Assembly: GCA_903840435.1 (NCBI GenBank) | Contig: CAIMFV010000047.1 | Location: 124,001 to 188,000, forward strand | Source of the DNA: an uncultured Caulobacterales bacterium | GTDB taxonomy: Bacteria > Pseudomonadota > Alphaproteobacteria > Caulobacterales > Caulobacteraceae | DNA: 64,000 nucleotides | Reading direction: 5' to 3' | Shown here: positions 27,218 through 35,890 of the stretch, piece by piece | Numbering within the stretch: position 1 is the first letter of the stretch | How the letters are laid out: every line of letters starts with the position of its first letter | Program-made: the position numbers and the translations under genes | The notes under the pieces: generated by a model | Told to the model about the DNA's origin: nothing | What the model saw: only the letters and a program-made list of their open reading frames with translations | The model's database searches: none

Positions 27218-28177
27218 TTATGGTTTCGGGCGGGCCAAAAGCTTCGGTTCTGGATGGGTGGGCAAGCGGGGCGCTGCGGTGGGAGTTGGTGGAGCAAGAT
27301 AGGTGTGCACGGCCTCGCTGAGTTGATCAAATTTCGCGTTCTCGTCTGCGGTGCAGGCGCTAGTTGCGCAGGCCTTGGCGCGCCAAGAGTCCATGAAGGC
27401 GAGCAAGAGGTCCCGATCCGCTGACGAGGAGGTTTGGAGGGCTTCGGAGTACTTCGCGGCAAATACCTGACCGGTCGGCGTATCGAAAAAATTTCGAATA
27501 TCTTTCAGTTGATCGGCTGAAAAAGCTGTGACCAAGGACGCTGCAACGCGATCTTGCCGCTCCTCGCTGAAGTCATTGAGAGCGAGGGTGAAGGCTGACA
27601 CGATGGGTCGAGAGGGGGCTCCACTATTTTCACTGAAAAGCGGTGTGATCGATACTGAATAGAGATCACACAACCAGATGAAGCTGGGATCGAGCGAAGA
27701 TAGCTTGCGAGCGATTTCTCTCGCATCACCAACCGCCGAAGGGTTTTTTGCAATCGCTTCAGCGAGGGTTGGCGGAGCCACTGGCGGGCTCTCGGGTTGA
27801 TCTGTGGCGAAATTGATCGGAATTCTGGCGTGAACCTCCTCCGCTACCCCGTTGCGAAGCTGGGGTGTCAAGTGAAATTCAGACGTGATGCTGAGCGCGG
27901 CGTCGCCAAACCCAAGTCCCAACGGGCGCTCGGTGACAACCTTGCAATTCTTGAGATTGGTGTCGGTTCCCACAACACAATCCAAGATGACCAATCCCGT
28001 GATGCCAGCGGCGAGCGCGATCTTGGGATAAGCGAACGCGATTGTGGCCTCTGAAGGCAAGGTGACCCAATTCGCCTTGATAATGACATCTGTGGAGGGT
28101 GCTGCACCGACCGCGTCAGATCCGGCGAAGAGGGCAGTCAGGATCAGTGCAGCCATGCCTGCTTTAAACGTCACCAT
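27218..28177 (-). CDS. Exported protein, TonB-C-like plus DUF2059-like
   Basis: A 319-residue protein with a signal peptide (MAALILTALFAGSDAVGAA). The region at about 40-125 has the pattern of a TonB C-terminal-like domain (YPKIALAAGITGLVILDCVVGTD, then LGLGFGDAALSITSEFHLTPQ). The second half has the DFFDTPTGQ-type helix of DUF2059 (here NFFDTPTGQVFAAKYSEAL). The tail is Pro-rich. Its start overlaps the stop of the DUF3857 gene by 7 bases, so both are probably one operon of envelope proteins. Function unknown; domain readings are by eye. Confidence 0.65.
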   Translation of the reverse strand: MVTFKAGMAALILTALFAGSDAVGAAPSTDVIIKANWVTLPSEATIAFAYPKIALAAGITGLVILDCVVGTDTNLKNCKVVTERPLGLGFGDAALSITSEFHLTPQLRNGVAEEVHARIPINFATDQPESPPVAPPTLAEAIAKNPSAVGDAREIARKLSSLDPSFIWLCDLYSVSITPLFSENSGAPSRPIVSAFTLALNDFSEERQDRVAASLVTAFSADQLKDIRNFFDTPTGQVFAAKYSEALQTSSSADRDLLLAFMDSWRAKACATSACTADENAKFDQLSEAVHTYLAPPTPTAAPRLPTHPEPKLLARPKP

Positions 28178-30546
28178 TTCGGGTCCACTCCCACCTCAGG
28201 CTTCACAAGTGTCTTGGTTATGTCTTGCGGTTGGAGCCCTTTGCGCGTGCGGAGCGCGGTGGTCCGTGAGGCGATTTGCAAATTGAAAGGGTCAATTCGT
28301 AGCGCCTGTTCAAGGTCGGCTAAAGCCTCCTCCCAGCGGCCAAGGCGTTCAAGGATGTCAGCTCGCGTCTGAAGGATGACAGCGCTCTCAGGCTCGAAAT
28401 CGCGAGCTTCATCGATCGCCGTTAGCGCCTCCTCAAAACGGGTTGCGAGCACCAAGGTCAATGCCTTCGCAAGGCGCCTTTGCGCGTCCAAGCCATAGAC
28501 CTGTCCCATGCGGGGTGACGGAGTTGGGATAGGGGAGGGCGCGTGGACAAGTTTGAGCGTGGAGATATTGTTGTTAAAAGTGGCGAGTTGGCTATTGGCT
28601 GCGGCTGCCGCCCCCGGGCTCAATTCGGTATCAAGCGCGCGGTGGCTCATTGTCGATACGAACGCGTCGCCGAAGAAGCCCGACTCCCTCCAGTAAAACT
28701 TCCCGCCAAAACTTCGATGCACGTTGGCCTCAGACGCAGACCACGCCCAACCTGACGGAGGCGCGGGTAGGTGGAGAATCGTCGTCCATCTTAAAAACAT
28801 TGGAAAATCCAAGGCCCATGGCGCGTTGGCGTCTTGGCCAGCCGGACGATCAAAAGGCGCTGGCGGCGTGAAGCCCGCAGAAGGTACAGTGACGTTCCCC
28901 TGCTTCAACATATCGCCATCCACATCGATTTTCAGGGTTCCGCGCGCGGTAAAAACCAGCTCCCCTCGCTCCTCCTCAAAGCGCCAGTCGGCGGTTGCAA
29001 TCTCGACACCAGGCGCAGACTCCGCCAGGAACAATTTGATGGCGCGCTGAGCGTCGGTCGCTCCCAACCGGGCGAACATTTGATGGATGCCGTCAGCTTC
29101 CGGGCCGTGCAGAGTTTGCTCAATCTCCGCTGGTGCCGCTCGCTTCAGTCCTGCACGCGCGTCAATATTCAGGACTGTGCTGAGGGTGGGCGTGATTGTG
29201 GCCGCCCGAGGTGTTGTTTCGAGTTCGCCTGACTGTGATCGAACCGGCAGCACCGCACGATATGAATAGACAAGATCGGGTTCAAGCTCACGCCCACCGG
29301 TTCGGGTTCCGTCAAGCCAAAAGTCCTTATCGGCGATGGTCGCGCGCACAATCATATGGTCGAAGGCACCTGGACTTGGCGGGCTTTTTCCAGATTGTTG
29401 GAACCCTTTCGAATTTACCAAAACGAGTTCGCTTGGAACCCCGAGCTCCCTCAACATCGCATGCAGCAGCACGCTCTTTGCCTTGCAGTCACCGAACCGA
29501 CGCTCCCAGGTTTCGTCTGCACTGGCGGGTCGATAGTTTCCGCCTTCAAGTCCTTCATAGACGTAGCGAACCTGGTCCTGGACGAGTTTCAACGCCGCTT
29601 TCATTCGGACGCGAGGGGCGGGGCTCGCCGACGCGATGCGGGCGACTTCCTTCGCCACATCTGAATCCTTGTCGAGCTTCGATTTGGGTTCAGCCAACCG
29701 CCAATACGTGCTTGAAAGTTCCGACCACCCAGAAAAATCAGAGAAATCGAGTCGGCGACGGATTTTATATCGAAGAGGTGCGCCGTCCACCTGGTCGACT
29801 GCGGGGAGGTCAACGGCCTGGAGACTGAGTTCGTGAGCGCCATTTTGGGCCGTGACCTTGGCGCTCGGTAGTCCGTCGGACAGCGCCCAATTGAGCTTGG
29901 CGGCGTCTGGCCAGAGGAGCCTCAAGCGGAAAGCTCCCCGTGTCTCGATGATCGGCCACTGAATCAGTCCATAGACATGTCCGACGAATGTGGTTTCCGA
30001 GTGAATGAGGGTCTCCTCCACCTCGAGTTCGTCGCCGACGCGTAGATCGCGGGTCTGCAATCGCGCCACCACGTCGCCGGTGACGATGTCGGCGTCGGAT
30101 CGATCCTCACTTTCGGTCACGCGGAAGCGGTGTGTTTTCAGGACATCAATCACATCGCCGCCACGATGGATCTGGACACGGTGAACCTGAAACTGGTCCT
30201 GGCTTGGGGACCAACGCGCCTGCAAATTTCCTTCCGCCAAGCCCTCTGGCGTCAGTATTCTCACTTTATAAGCGGTGTAGGTTCGCCAGCCCTGGTCCGT
30301 CGCCTGAACCTGCTGATCGAAAAAGATCACCTGGACTGGCGCGCTATCACCCGCGCTTGGCGTTGCGCTGGACTGCGGCGGCGGCGTCACCCAATTTGGC
30401 GCAGGAACATATTGCAGCTCCGCCGCTTGGACGGACCACCCGAGCGACGCCACACACACCAAGCCTCCTATCCTACTGAGGCGCAAGGTCGCTTTCAACG
30501 TATCCAGTGACGGAGTCTCGCCGCGAAAACGTCCTGGCCTAGCCAT
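28171..30546 (-). CDS. DUF3857/transglutaminase-like protein with TPRs
   Basis: A 791-residue exported protein. A signal-like segment (about 22-42) is followed by a DUF3857 domain (about 75-260) and a transglutaminase-core domain with an intact triad: Cys354 in RFGDCKAK, His397 in AFDHMIV and Asp412 in WLDGT. A beta-rich region follows, then two or three TPR repeats near 690-770 (ALTAIDEARDFEPESAVI, EALADLEQALRIDPFN). Such proteins are common in Proteobacteria and Bacteroidetes, and the substrate is unknown. It overlaps the following exported-protein gene, suggesting a shared envelope role. Confidence 0.88.
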   Translation of the reverse strand: MARPGRFRGETPSLDTLKATLRLSRIGGLVCVASLGWSVQAAELQYVPAPNWVTPPPQSSATPSAGDSAPVQVIFFDQQVQATDQGWRTYTAYKVRILTPEGLAEGNLQARWSPSQDQFQVHRVQIHRGGDVIDVLKTHRFRVTESEDRSDADIVTGDVVARLQTRDLRVGDELEVEETLIHSETTFVGHVYGLIQWPIIETRGAFRLRLLWPDAAKLNWALSDGLPSAKVTAQNGAHELSLQAVDLPAVDQVDGAPLRYKIRRRLDFSDFSGWSELSSTYWRLAEPKSKLDKDSDVAKEVARIASASPAPRVRMKAALKLVQDQVRYVYEGLEGGNYRPASADETWERRFGDCKAKSVLLHAMLRELGVPSELVLVNSKGFQQSGKSPPSPGAFDHMIVRATIADKDFWLDGTRTGGRELEPDLVYSYRAVLPVRSQSGELETTPRAATITPTLSTVLNIDARAGLKRAAPAEIEQTLHGPEADGIHQMFARLGATDAQRAIKLFLAESAPGVEIATADWRFEEERGELVFTARGTLKIDVDGDMLKQGNVTVPSAGFTPPAPFDRPAGQDANAPWALDFPMFLRWTTILHLPAPPSGWAWSASEANVHRSFGGKFYWRESGFFGDAFVSTMSHRALDTELSPGAAAAANSQLATFNNNISTLKLVHAPSPIPTPSPRMGQVYGLDAQRRLAKALTLVLATRFEEALTAIDEARDFEPESAVILQTRADILERLGRWEEALADLEQALRIDPFNLQIASRTTALRTRKGLQPQDITKTLVKPEVGVDPKW

Positions 30547-30988
30547 AGCGATTGAAGCCCCGGTTATGTGTCGCCCCGCCTTAGGAGGTGGCGCAGATAT
30601 TCCTGCGGACGCGGATCAGGATGTCAATCCTGCGGGCGCGAGACGGTGGCGCATCTGAGGGGAGCATCTGAGGAAAGGGACCGCGTCCGCCTCGGCGGGT
30701 TCGGGTCAGGTGGCTTGAGCCACTGAGCGAGGGCGCTGAGACGGACGCGAGGGGCTTGGACCTCCATCCAATGCCGTCACAGTGACGAAGTTTTAGATCA
30801 AAGGCCAATCAAGACGGCGTGAACCTTGGTCATAGGACCTGCCAAAAGCCGCGAAATTTGATGGCGGGAGCGCATCGTGCTAGAGGCGCGCCACTCTGTC
30901 GCGGATAAGGCCTCATCTTTGTCGCCGACAGCCGAACCTTTGTGACGGGCCTTGCCCGCAAGCCCCCTTTTCCTTGGACCGCTCCCCC
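30547..30988. other. Intergenic region without a recognised gene
   Basis: About 440 bases between the divergent DUF3857 and purH genes. Short open frames exist on both strands but have no ribosome-binding site or family likeness. The sequence has a direct repeat of GCATCTGAGG (30651 and 30664) and several GC-rich inverted repeats around 30595-30700. It probably carries both promoters and possibly a structured leader, but no known riboswitch was recognised. Confidence 0.6.
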
Positions 30989-32593
30989 ATGGCCGCACCG
31001 ACCTTTCCGCCCGCGCCTGACCTTGTGAAGCCCAAGCGGGCGTTGTTGTCGGTGTTTGACAAGACGGGATTGATCGAGGCGGCGTCGGCCCTGGTCGCGG
31101 CGGGGGTGGAATTGGTCTCCACCGGCGGATCAAAGGCCGCTATCGCTGCGGCAGGCTTGCCGGTGCGCGACGTCTCCGACCTCACGGGCTTTCCAGAGAT
31201 GATGGACGGGCGGGTCAAGACCTTGCACCCCAAGGTGCATGGCGGACTGTTGGGCGTGCGTGACGCAGCCCACCACGCCCAGGCCATGACCGAGCATGAG
31301 ATTGGCGGCATCGATATACTTTACTGCAACCTCTATCCGTTCGAGGCGACGGTGGCATCGGGCGCCGATGAGGGCACCATTGTAGAAAATATTGATATTG
31401 GCGGACCTGCCATGATCCGGTCGGCGGCCAAGAACCACGCCTATGTGGCTGTCTGCGTTGATGCGCAGGCCATGGGCGAGGTGGTGGCCGCCATTCAGGC
31501 AGACGGTGGCACGGGCCTGTCCTTGCGCAAGCGCTTGGCAGCCCGGGCCTATGGGCGGACAGCCGCCTATGATGGGGCCATCTCCACCTGGTTCGCCAAA
31601 CAGCTGGGTGAGCCTGCGCCACTGCACAAGACTGTTGGTGGCAAGCTGGCGTCCGAGCTGCGCTATGGGGAAAATCCGCACCAAAGCGCCGCTTTCTATG
31701 TGACGTCTGAGGATCGGCCAGGCGTGGCCAGGGCGCGGCAAGTGCAGGGCAAGGCTCTGTCCTACAATAATATCGCCGACACGGACGCGGCTCTGGAACT
31801 GGTGGCTGAATTCGCCGGCCGCCCGGCGGTGGCCATCATCAAGCACGCCAATCCATGCGGCGTCGCGGTTGGCGCCACCCTGGTGCAGGCCTATGAGCGG
31901 GCCTTGCAGTGTGATCCGGTTTCAGCCTTTGGCGGGGTAATTGCGCTGAGCCAAAAGCTGGACGCCGCCACCGCCGAGGCCATTTCCGCCATCTTTACCG
32001 AGGTGGTGATCGCGCCGGATGCCGATGCTGCAGCGATTGAGATTTTCGCCGCCAAGAAGAATTTGCGCTTGCTGCTCTGCGACCGCTTGCCCAACCCTGA
32101 GGCTGGCGGCGACACCTTCCGCTCGGTGGCTGGGGGCTTTTTGGTGCAGAGCCGCGACACGGCCCGGCTGACCGCCAAAGACCTAACCATCGTCACCCAA
32201 CGCGCGCCGACGCCGCGCGAGGTCGAAGACATGCTGTTTGCCTTCACGGTTGCCAAACACGTCAAGTCGAACGCCATTGTCTATGCCAAGGACGGCCAGA
32301 CGGCGGGGATTGGAGCTGGCCAAATGAACCGGCGCGACTCGGCCCGCATTGCGGCCTTGCGCGCCGCCGAGGCGGCAGAGGCGGCGGGGCTCCCGCAATC
32401 CCTGGCCAAGGGCTCAGCCTGCGCGTCGGAAGCCTTTTTTCCGTTTGCTGACGGTCTCGTGCAGGCGATTGAGGCTGGCGCGACGGCGGTCATCCAGCCC
32501 GGTGGCTCGATCCGCGATGCCGAGGTTATCGCTGCGGCCGATGCGGCGGGGATCGCCATGGCCTTTACCGGCGTTCGGGTGTTTCGTCATTAA
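30989..32593 (+). CDS. purH: Bifunctional AICAR transformylase/IMP cyclohydrolase
   Basis: Catalyses the last two steps of purine synthesis to IMP. The 534-residue product has the N-terminal MGS-like cyclohydrolase domain ([42 protein letters not shown]) and the transformylase domain with the [11 protein letters not shown] catalytic Lys-His and the ending [15 protein letters not shown]. The start at [10 protein letters not shown] is preferred to an upstream TTG at 30974. RimO follows after 12 bases and is probably co-transcribed. Confidence 0.98.
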   Translation: MAAPTFPPAPDLVKPKRALLSVFDKTGLIEAASALVAAGVELVSTGGSKAAIAAAGLPVRDVSDLTGFPEMMDGRVKTLHPKVHGGLLGVRDAAHHAQAMTEHEIGGIDILYCNLYPFEATVASGADEGTIVENIDIGGPAMIRSAAKNHAYVAVCVDAQAMGEVVAAIQADGGTGLSLRKRLAARAYGRTAAYDGAISTWFAKQLGEPAPLHKTVGGKLASELRYGENPHQSAAFYVTSEDRPGVARARQVQGKALSYNNIADTDAALELVAEFAGRPAVAIIKHANPCGVAVGATLVQAYERALQCDPVSAFGGVIALSQKLDAATAEAISAIFTEVVIAPDADAAAIEIFAAKKNLRLLLCDRLPNPEAGGDTFRSVAGGFLVQSRDTARLTAKDLTIVTQRAPTPREVEDMLFAFTVAKHVKSNAIVYAKDGQTAGIGAGQMNRRDSARIAALRAAEAAEAAGLPQSLAKGSACASEAFFPFADGLVQAIEAGATAVIQPGGSIRDAEVIAAADAAGIAMAFTGVRVFRH

Positions 32594-32605
32594 GGGGCGC
32601 GCATA

Positions 32606-33985
32606 ATGACGACTTCGGCTGCACCGCGCACGGTCGGCATGGTCTCGCTGGGCTGCCCAAAGGCCCTTGTCGATTCCGAGCGGATTTTGACCCAATTGCG
32701 CGCCGACGGCTATGGCAGCGTCAGCGACTATGCCGCCGCCGATGCGGTGATCGTCAATACCTGCGCCTTTCTGGACTCGGCCCGGCAAGAAAGCCTTGAT
32801 GCCATTGCTGAGGCGCAGGCCTCTGGCCGTCCGGTCATCGTGACGGGCTGTATGGGCAAGGAAGAGGCCCTCATCCGCGACCGCTTCCCAGACCTTGCCG
32901 CGATCACCGGCGCGCAAGACTATGCGGGCGTGGTGCAGGCGGTGAAACGGGCAGCGCCGACCCGCTTTTCCGAAAGCGTCGCCCTGCCCAGTGCCGGGCT
33001 GAAATTGACGCCGCCGCACTATGCCTATCTGAAAATCTCTGAGGGCTGCGACCACAGATGCAGCTTCTGCATCATTCCAAGCCTGCGTGGCGACCTGGTG
33101 TCGCGGCCAATTGGCGAGGTGCTGACCGAAGCCGAGCAGTTGGCGGCGCGCGGGGTGAAGGAGCTATTGGTGGTGGCGCAAGACACGTCCGCCTATGGGC
33201 TCGACATTAAATATCAGCCGAGTGCCTGGCGCAGTCTCGAGCGCCGTGCAGACCTGCTTGGCCTGGCGCAAGGTTTGGGCGAGCTCGGAATTTGGGTCCG
33301 GCTGCACTATGTCTATCCCTATCCGCATGTGGACGCGGTGATCCCGCTCATGGCCGAGGGCAAGATCTTGCCCTATCTCGACATTCCCTTTCAGCACGCC
33401 AGCCCAACGGTGCTGAAAGCGATGAAGCGGCCTGCCAATACTGAAAAGACCTTGGATCGTCTGGCGGCCTGGCGCGCCATTGCGCCCAAGCTTGTGGTGC
33501 GCTCAACCTTTGTGGTTGGCTTTCCCGGCGAGACAGATGCCGATATGCAAATCTTGCTCGATTGGCTAGAGGCCGCGCAATTGGATCGTGTCGGCTGCTT
33601 TGCCTATGAAAATGTCGCCGGAGCGGCCGCCAATACCCTGCCCGACCACGTGCCGGAAGCGGTGAAACAGGAGCGCCGCGCCCGGGTCATGGCACTGTCT
33701 GAAAAGATCAGCCGCGCCAAGCTGAAGGCCAAGCGCGGCCATGTGATGCAGGTGCTGGTCGATGCTGTGCGCCCCGATGGCGTGGCCCTGGCCCGCAGCG
33801 CGGCCGATGCGCCAGAGATTGATGGTCTTGTCTATGTGCGCGACGCCGCAGGCGCCAAGCCGGGCGATTTTCTAAAGGTGCGCATCGAAGGGTCTGACGC
33901 CTTCGACCTGCAAGCGACCCCTATCGACGACACGCGCCGCTCAGCGCCGCAAGGGCGCATGCACCGGGTGATCTCACGACTCTGA
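32606..33985 (+). CDS. rimO: Ribosomal protein S12 methylthiotransferase RimO
   Basis: Radical-SAM enzyme that adds a methylthio group to an aspartate of ribosomal protein S12. The 459-residue product has the N-terminal UPF0004 domain with cysteines in [18 protein letters not shown] and TGCMGKEE (second Fe-S cluster), the radical SAM motif [11 protein letters not shown] near residue 150, and a C-terminal TRAM domain. It follows purH in the same direction and marks the left boundary of the accessory region. Confidence 0.97.
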   Translation: MTTSAAPRTVGMVSLGCPKALVDSERILTQLRADGYGSVSDYAAADAVIVNTCAFLDSARQESLDAIAEAQASGRPVIVTGCMGKEEALIRDRFPDLAAITGAQDYAGVVQAVKRAAPTRFSESVALPSAGLKLTPPHYAYLKISEGCDHRCSFCIIPSLRGDLVSRPIGEVLTEAEQLAARGVKELLVVAQDTSAYGLDIKYQPSAWRSLERRADLLGLAQGLGELGIWVRLHYVYPYPHVDAVIPLMAEGKILPYLDIPFQHASPTVLKAMKRPANTEKTLDRLAAWRAIAPKLVVRSTFVVGFPGETDADMQILLDWLEAAQLDRVGCFAYENVAGAAANTLPDHVPEAVKQERRARVMALSEKISRAKLKAKRGHVMQVLVDAVRPDGVALARSAADAPEIDGLVYVRDAAGAKPGDFLKVRIEGSDAFDLQATPIDDTRRSAPQGRMHRVISRL

Positions 33986-34003
33986 GTGGAGAAGGCGTCA
34001 TCC

Positions 34004-34393
34004 TTAGCATTTCGACGTCGTAAAGCTAACATCGGAGACGTGTGGATCGTGGTCGTTAAGTCCGGGGAAGGTGTCCCCATTCGTGATCACGATCAGGCAA
34101 TTTTTCGGCTTCTCGAACATCATCCCACAAGGATTATTCGGGACATCTGCGCAGTAACCAACTTCGGGATAGCGTCGGCAAACCGCTTTAGGAGCAAAGC
34201 AGGATCCGCGGGAAATCTTCCAACCTTCGGCCAAAATGCGCTGCCGCGCGACCGCATAGGGGAGCCCAATCAAAGCCTTTTCCCGATTTTCCCCTTCTAT
34301 AGTCTTTCGAGCTGGCGGGGGCGTAGATTGCGACAATCCGCAACAAAAAACATATATTGACACCAATACGCCAGCAATTACGGGCCGTTTCAT
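34004..34393 (-). CDS. Exported Cys-rich small protein, candidate immunity protein
   Basis: A 129-residue protein with an N-terminal hydrophobic signal (VIAGVLVSIYVFCCG, possibly a lipobox) and a mature domain with six further cysteines (SCFAPKAVC, GYCADVPNNPC, NCLIVITNGD, terminal KC) that could form disulfides. A good ribosome-binding site (GCAGGAGATAAG) precedes the ATG. It follows the orphan cassette gene on the same strand, as the secreted 139-residue protein follows the muramidase gene. That position suggests an immunity or inhibitor role in the periplasm; this is inference. No family recognised. Confidence 0.6.
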   Translation of the reverse strand: MKRPVIAGVLVSIYVFCCGLSQSTPPPARKTIEGENREKALIGLPYAVARQRILAEGWKISRGSCFAPKAVCRRYPEVGYCADVPNNPCGMMFEKPKNCLIVITNGDTFPGLNDHDPHVSDVSFTTSKC

Positions 34394-34425
34394 TTCAAAT
34401 ATCCCAACTTATCTCCTGCATTTAT

Positions 34426-34671
34426 TCAAAAAGCGCGAGAGTAGTTCGGTCGTCTTCTTACTTGCATGATTTGCTGGGCCCTCATAATAGGATTGTGTTC
34501 CATCCGAGATGTAGCCTCCGGAGCGGGGTGAAATGGGTTTTCCCGGCGCACCCGCCAATCTTGCGGTCGAATGGCTTGCGGTCGCCGACGGCTGTCACCG
34601 CCGGACAGGGCACCGCCAAAGCTGGTCCACCGCCCGAATTTGTCGCGCGGTTCATTGGGATTAAACGCCAT
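34426..34671 (-). CDS. Orphan N-terminal cassette with short alternative tail
   Basis: An 81-residue ORF whose first ~43 residues (MAFNPNEPRDKFGRWTSFGG and the Arg-rich stretch after it) repeat the N terminus of the muramidase-like protein encoded at 35891-37273. The upstream DNA is also duplicated. After codon ~44 the two diverge and this copy ends quickly. In another frame the same DNA encodes a plausible tail (34403-34545; contains GYISDGTQSYYEGP and ends FLNKCRR just before the next gene), so a frameshift may have broken a longer protein. It could be a decayed effector, a displaced orphan module, or a short functional protein. Confidence 0.5.
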   Translation of the reverse strand: MAFNPNEPRDKFGRWTSFGGALSGGDSRRRPQAIRPQDWRVRRENPFHPAPEATSRMEHNPIMRAQQIMQVRRRPNYSRAF

Positions 34672-34752
34672 AGCGAGCAACTTTAAGGTCTATTTGCAAC
34701 CCAAAGCCATAATTCAACCAAAATGCGTCGCGTCAAGATGGAAAATAAGACG
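34531..34752. repeat. Duplicated effector 5' cassette, copy A
   Basis: Direct repeat of 37131-37349 in the same orientation, with scattered substitutions and a few indels. It covers the first ~45 codons plus about 75 bases upstream of the ATG (for example CAACCCAAAG, GTCGCGTCAAG and ATGGAAAATA-type blocks). The homology ends abruptly inside the coding region, as expected for a displaced 5' module. Confidence 0.9.
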
Positions 34753-34916
34753 TTTCAGGTAATGAATAGGATTGCGCATCCGGCGCGGAGCACGTTTGAT
34801 GCGTGCGTTGACCCAAAACGGAAGCGACAGCCAAGGTGCCAAATCTGACGCGGCGCCAGGACCCTGCCACCCTTCCGGCCATCGGTGACGTGAAAATTAA
34901 ATCCTAATTCAAAAGT
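34753..34916. other. Spacer in the island, possible gene scrap
   Basis: On the minus strand the reading frame of the 115-residue gene stays open after its stop (TGA at 34917-34919) for about 50 codons, without a start of its own. The stretch is more GC-rich than the island genes on either side. It could be leftover coding sequence or chance; no feature is claimed. Confidence 0.35.
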
Positions 34917-35264
34917 TCACCTATATAATAATCTATGTTTACAATGATCGGCGCGAACATCTTTGTAATAGAAAAATTCAAAATCTGGCCCAAATCCAAC
35001 AGATATGTCATCATCGGCGGCTGCAATAAAATCGCTCCCTCCATAAGCGGAATATTTTTTACCATTAACGATTATATAGGCGCTACGACCCGTTTTCCAT
35101 CCAAACATCACGACGCCGTAGCGCCCAAAATGACAGGTATATTCTTCGCCAATCGACGCTTTATGATGTATTACCTTAGCGATAACCGCTCCAACGATGA
35201 TTATGGACACTAATAACATTGCCAGCAGTGCGAATCGATTTAATTTAAGTCTATGCGCGCCCAC
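34917..35264 (-). CDS. Membrane-anchored periplasmic small protein
   Basis: A 115-residue protein with one N-terminal transmembrane helix (FALLAMLLVSIIIVGAVIAK) and a small beta-rich extracytoplasmic domain beginning EEYTCHFGRYGVVMFGW and ending ADHCKHRLLYR, with two cysteines. The pattern of a short beta barrel with a Cys pair recalls lysozyme-inhibitor-like proteins, but no family is assigned. It starts at GTG with AGGAG seven bases upstream. AT-rich codon use matches the island. Likely exported partner or immunity protein in the effector locus (inference). Confidence 0.55.
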   Translation of the reverse strand: MGAHRLKLNRFALLAMLLVSIIIVGAVIAKVIHHKASIGEEYTCHFGRYGVVMFGWKTGRSAYIIVNGKKYSAYGGSDFIAAADDDISVGFGPDFEFFYYKDVRADHCKHRLLYR

Positions 35265-35284
35265 AGAGATGCTCCTACTATAAA

Positions 35285-35452
35285 TTAACGTGGAATTCTA
35301 ATATTGAACGGTCCTGGACGATATTGTTTCAATCCTTCAACCGTTCCGTGGCGATGAATGGCTTCGGTTTTCCAGAAGCCAGCCGCTCCGCCCACTACCC
35401 CCACCAAACCGGTCCACCGCCCAATCTCGGACGCCGCCTGCCGGGTCGCCAC
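35285..35452 (-). pseudogene. Short C-terminal scrap or 55-residue small protein
   Basis: An open frame in the same phase as, and directly after, the stop of the 139-residue secreted protein. From a GTG it gives 55 residues: ATRQAASEIGRWTGLVGVV, a glycine-rich hydrophobic segment, then KTEAIHRHGTVEGLKQYR and a TAA. There is no ribosome-binding site. Composition is protein-like, so it is probably the 3' end of an older gene cut off by recombination, less likely a real small membrane protein. Confidence 0.35.
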
Positions 35453-35470
35453 CGTTTGGCGCTTGGTTGG

Positions 35471-35890
35471 TCACCGAGAACACGCAATTTTCAGCATGGT
35501 TTCCGCAACGCTGTCGGGCATAATTTTCGCCCACATCCGGGTGCCTGCGGGTGAGTCGCCACGACTGAAAAGCGTTCCGTTTTTAAGATAGCTCTCATTG
35601 TAGAGCATCATATCGCGCCGTCTCAGACAATCGATCCGCCAAAGCGTGACATCGACCGTAGCTTCATTCGGATCAGCTAAATTATCTACGGTCTTTTCCC
35701 ATATATACCTATCCTGACCTTCAATTCGAATAGATTTTTGATCTATATATTCTGAAATTTCAGGAAGAGATCTAATCTTCACCCAATTTTTAGCTTCTGG
35801 CTTCGGTCCAGCACAAATCCCTTGAGATGATGGGAAAAGACTAAGCACAGCCGAGATGGCAACGGCTCTTCTCAACATGATTTGTTCCAT
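35471..35890 (-). CDS. Secreted surface-adhesin-E-like protein, candidate immunity
   Basis: A 139-residue protein with a signal peptide (RRAVAISAVLSLFPSSQGICA). The mature domain has NWVKIRSLPEISEYIDQKSI, VTLWRIDC and WAKIMPDSVAETMLKIAC, the strand and Cys pattern of the surface-adhesin-E-like family. Its ATG starts at the base immediately after the TAA of the muramidase-like gene, so translation is coupled. Such tight pairing of an effector with an exported partner fits an immunity protein that blocks the muramidase in the periplasm. The family likeness is by eye and the role is inference. Confidence 0.65.
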   Translation of the reverse strand: MEQIMLRRAVAISAVLSLFPSSQGICAGPKPEAKNWVKIRSLPEISEYIDQKSIRIEGQDRYIWEKTVDNLADPNEATVDVTLWRIDCLRRRDMMLYNESYLKNGTLFSRGDSPAGTRMWAKIMPDSVAETMLKIACSR

